From Avidesulfovibrio sp964369685 (lineage in GTDB: Bacteria; Desulfobacterota; Desulfovibrionia; Desulfovibrionales; Desulfovibrionaceae), in assembly GCA_964369685.1 (NCBI GenBank), contig CAYJFB010000011.1:11382-75381 (forward strand): a DNA stretch of 64,000 nt. The letters run 5' to 3'. Positions 61,744 through 64,000 of the stretch are shown piece after piece; within the stretch, counting starts at the first letter, position 1; every line of letters begins with the position of its first letter. The notes beneath the pieces are model-generated. The model did no database searches. It was given only the letters and a program-made list of their open reading frames with translations, and was not told the origin of the DNA. The position numbers were made by a program, and so were the translations under genes.

Positions 61744-63816
61744 ATGTTTTCAATTGAGAAAAAGTTAAATATTTTTATAGGTAGTGTGCTTCTTATAGTT
61801 GCTGCGGTTACCATTTTTATTAACTCATTGTTTTATTATGACAGCATGAGAGAACAACTTGTCAATCAACAACTTCCTTTAATTTCAAACGAAATTGTTG
61901 AAATAATTGACAATAAAGTATTAGAGGCAGGCCGAGCCGTTAGCCTTATTATTAAAAGCCCTACATTGCAAAATTGGATCGCAAAAGGAGAACCAAATGA
62001 AGATCTTGAAAGTATCTATGAAATGCTTGAAAGTATTCTTTCTACCTATGATGTCCTTGGCGCAAACTTTGTTTCAAGTCAAACTAAGCAATACACAGAT
62101 TTAAATGGCACAAAAAGAGATTGGGCATACCGCGTGAGTGAAGTGGATACATGGTTCACAAATTTTAGAAATAGCAACGTTGACGGAAATATAGTTGTAT
62201 ATGTAAATGATCCTAAATGGGGTTATAAAGCATTTATTAACAGACGAGTAGAACATAATGGAACATTTGCCGGACTACTGTCTATTGTAATAGATATTCG
62301 TGATTTTGCAATAGAGCTAAGCTCACGCACAATTGGAATTGATGGGAATACTTTTTGTGTAGAAGAAAATGGAACTATCCGTCTTCATGCCGACACTTCA
62401 CTTATTAATAAAAACATTGTTGATGTGTATCCTCAATATGCTGATGTTTTTTCTAAAATGCAAGGTTCAGAAAAATATTTTACAGAAGTTGAAGGTGAAA
62501 CAAACGGTAAAAATGATACAATATATACTTTAAGCACACACATTCCATCTCTTGGTTTTTACCTTATTACTGAGGCTTCTGAAAATGAATTTATGTCAGA
62601 AGTGACAACAGCAACCATAACAAGTGTACTTGTTTCCCTTGTTTTAACAGTCATTTCTTTAGTTTTTGCTTTTATGTTTATTCGGAGTATTGTAAATCCA
62701 TTAAAACAAACAGCACAATTTGCTCAAGCTGTAAGCAATGGTAAATTGAATGAATTGTTACAACTTGAACGTAATGATGAAATAGGTGTGCTTGCAGATG
62801 CTTTGCGCACAATGGTTGTCTCTCTCAGGCAAAAAATTCAACAAGCTGAAGAGGCAAGTGATTTAGCCAAGGAGCAAATGCTTGCCTCTGAAGCCGCAAG
62901 AAATGAAAGTGAATCTCAACAGAAAAAAATCATAAAAATACTTGATTCCATTTTAGACAACTCACACGATGCCGCAAGTATTTCTCTTGCACTGAACAAT
63001 GCCGTGCAAGAGCTTAGCTTAGAAAACAATAATATTATTAATGGCACAAAAGAACAAATTCTTCAGGTGAAACGAACCAGTGACTCTCTAAATATTATGG
63101 TAAATACTTTTAATAAAATCATACAACTTACTGAAGATGCTGCCTTAAAAGAAGATCAAGCTCGCAATATTGCTTATGAGGGCGAGGTAAAGGTTCAAGC
63201 TGTCATAAAAGCTAATGAAAATGTGACTGAAAATGCAAATATTATGCGTTCAGCTATAGGCGAGCTACATAAGCAAACTATTGATATTAACAAGATTATT
63301 GAAACAATTACCGATATTGCCGACCAAACAAATCTACTTGCACTCAATGCTGCCATTGAGGCTGCAAGGGCTGGTGAAAGCGGCCGTGGCTTTGCAGTTG
63401 TTGCAGATGAGGTTCGAAAACTCGCCGAAAAAACAATGCTTGCAACCAGTGATGTAACTGTGGCAATCAATAAAATACATGAAGCTTCAACGCAAAATGA
63501 CAAAAATATGAACAATACCTATTTAGCTGTAAATACTGCAACTGAATTGGCAGGTGAAGCAGGTGAAGCCTTAAAAAGTATTGTTGCATTAGCTAAACAA
63601 AATGTAGAACAAGTACATACCATCGCTGGGGCAATTTCTGAATTATCAAAGGATAGTATAAATATTTCAGACGCTCTTGAATCTGTTGAAAACATTACAG
63701 AACAAACAGTAAACGGTGTGACAATTTCTTTAAAAATAACCCAAAACCTTGTGCAACAAGCTGAAAAACTTGACTCTGTTATAGCAGACTTGCAACAAAC
63801 TTCTGCTAATAGATAG
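61744..63816 (+). CDS. Methyl-accepting chemotaxis protein with dCache-type sensor
   Basis: 690 residues from the ATG at 61744 (AAAGGTG before it); longer frames have no site. Membrane segments at about 11-33 and 290-315 enclose a double-Cache sensor (WAYRVSEVDTWFTNF, FINRRVEHNGTFAGLLSIVI, FCVEENGTIRLHAD). HAMP (316-368) and a signalling domain follow, with DIADQTNLLALNAAIEAARA near residue 522. The 183 bases after it to the window end hold no gene I can support. Confidence 0.95.
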   Translation: MFSIEKKLNIFIGSVLLIVAAVTIFINSLFYYDSMREQLVNQQLPLISNEIVEIIDNKVLEAGRAVSLIIKSPTLQNWIAKGEPNEDLESIYEMLESILSTYDVLGANFVSSQTKQYTDLNGTKRDWAYRVSEVDTWFTNFRNSNVDGNIVVYVNDPKWGYKAFINRRVEHNGTFAGLLSIVIDIRDFAIELSSRTIGIDGNTFCVEENGTIRLHADTSLINKNIVDVYPQYADVFSKMQGSEKYFTEVEGETNGKNDTIYTLSTHIPSLGFYLITEASENEFMSEVTTATITSVLVSLVLTVISLVFAFMFIRSIVNPLKQTAQFAQAVSNGKLNELLQLERNDEIGVLADALRTMVVSLRQKIQQAEEASDLAKEQMLASEAARNESESQQKKIIKILDSILDNSHDAASISLALNNAVQELSLENNNIINGTKEQILQVKRTSDSLNIMVNTFNKIIQLTEDAALKEDQARNIAYEGEVKVQAVIKANENVTENANIMRSAIGELHKQTIDINKIIETITDIADQTNLLALNAAIEAARAGESGRGFAVVADEVRKLAEKTMLATSDVTVAINKIHEASTQNDKNMNNTYLAVNTATELAGEAGEALKSIVALAKQNVEQVHTIAGAISELSKDSINISDALESVENITEQTVNGVTISLKITQNLVQQAEKLDSVIADLQQTSANR

Positions 63817-64000
63817 GTAGAGAGTGTCTACATGAGATGAATTTTTAAATTCTCTCTGTGTTATATTTTATGGTCTTTTTTGGTCATGTATGTCTGGTAT
63901 ACACTCCCAGAAAGAATTTAACCCAAAATATTACTTTATAAGAAGTGCGTCATGTCAAAAAAACATATAAAATATTTATATTGTTTTTTCTTTTAAAAAG

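Noticed and set aside
63817..64000. Possible new gene starting near 63952
   Set aside because: The frame from that ATG stops after about 14 codons; nothing supports a gene before the window end.

Overview
The window looks like part of a low-GC chromosome of an anaerobic deltaproteobacterium, most like Desulfovibrionales. This is inferred from gene content, not from a search: a tungsten-type aldehyde:ferredoxin oxidoreductase under a Moco-type riboswitch, a selenocysteine formate dehydrogenase, a MucR-type regulator, futalosine-pathway menaquinone genes (UbiD-like and MqnP-like), a split archaeal-type glutamate synthase, a HypC/HybD pair, and several chemoreceptors and cyclic-di-GMP enzymes. 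No ribosomal RNA, CRISPR array or intact mobile element is seen.

Layout. 1-2079 (minus): 5' part of an AOR gene with its riboswitch, a small unknown gene and rpe. 2316-2479: a complete tRNA unit (promoter, tRNA with CAT anticodon, terminator). 2607-10263: a surface-sugar island with a methyltransferase, CDP-glucose synthesis (rfbF, rfbG), a 3,5-epimerase, a C-methyltransferase, an odd two-domain DUF4422-like protein and a reductase; together they predict a branched CDP-6-deoxysugar. 10304-12575: menaquinone genes. 12730-14532: a broken EAL gene followed by an intact GGDEF gene. 14894-25033 (all minus): a multi-OB-fold/DUF3825 protein, hypC, hybD, a DegP protease, an AI-2E family permease, mucR and valS. 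25293-33361: a BPL_N-like protein, then a formate dehydrogenase operon (NuoF/GltD-like flavoprotein, selenoprotein FdhA with an in-frame TGA and SECIS hairpin, FmdE-MoeA fusion) behind a leader with pseudoknot-like pairing. 33526-37324: an HD/HD-GYP protein and pyrK-pyrD. 37533-42818 (minus): three-gene glutamate synthase operon behind three copies of a palindromic operator-like motif. 43354-48925: GGDEF sensor, asparaginase, aromatic amino acid exporter-like protein and NhaD-like antiporter. 49222-57041: manA, glycerate kinase, PTS EIIABC, a GH38 hydrolase and a Bug-type binding protein, which reads as a full route for 2-O-mannosylglycerate use. 57323-63816: an exported coiled-coil protein and two chemoreceptors, the first flanked by outward-facing transposase remnants.

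The least explained signal is outside the genes. After many stop codons there is a U-rich tract followed by a G-rich palindrome (order opposite to an intrinsic terminator), often followed by a second, very long near-perfect hairpin. In three unrelated operons (pyrD, the glutamate synthase gene, the nhaD-like gene) the stems differ in sequence but the loops are alike (CATTGCTATGCACT twice, CATCGCTTCGCTCT once), always in the orientation of the upstream gene. This could be a recurrent 3'-UTR RNA family. The second candidate is the leader at 26772-26894 ahead of the formate dehydrogenase operon.
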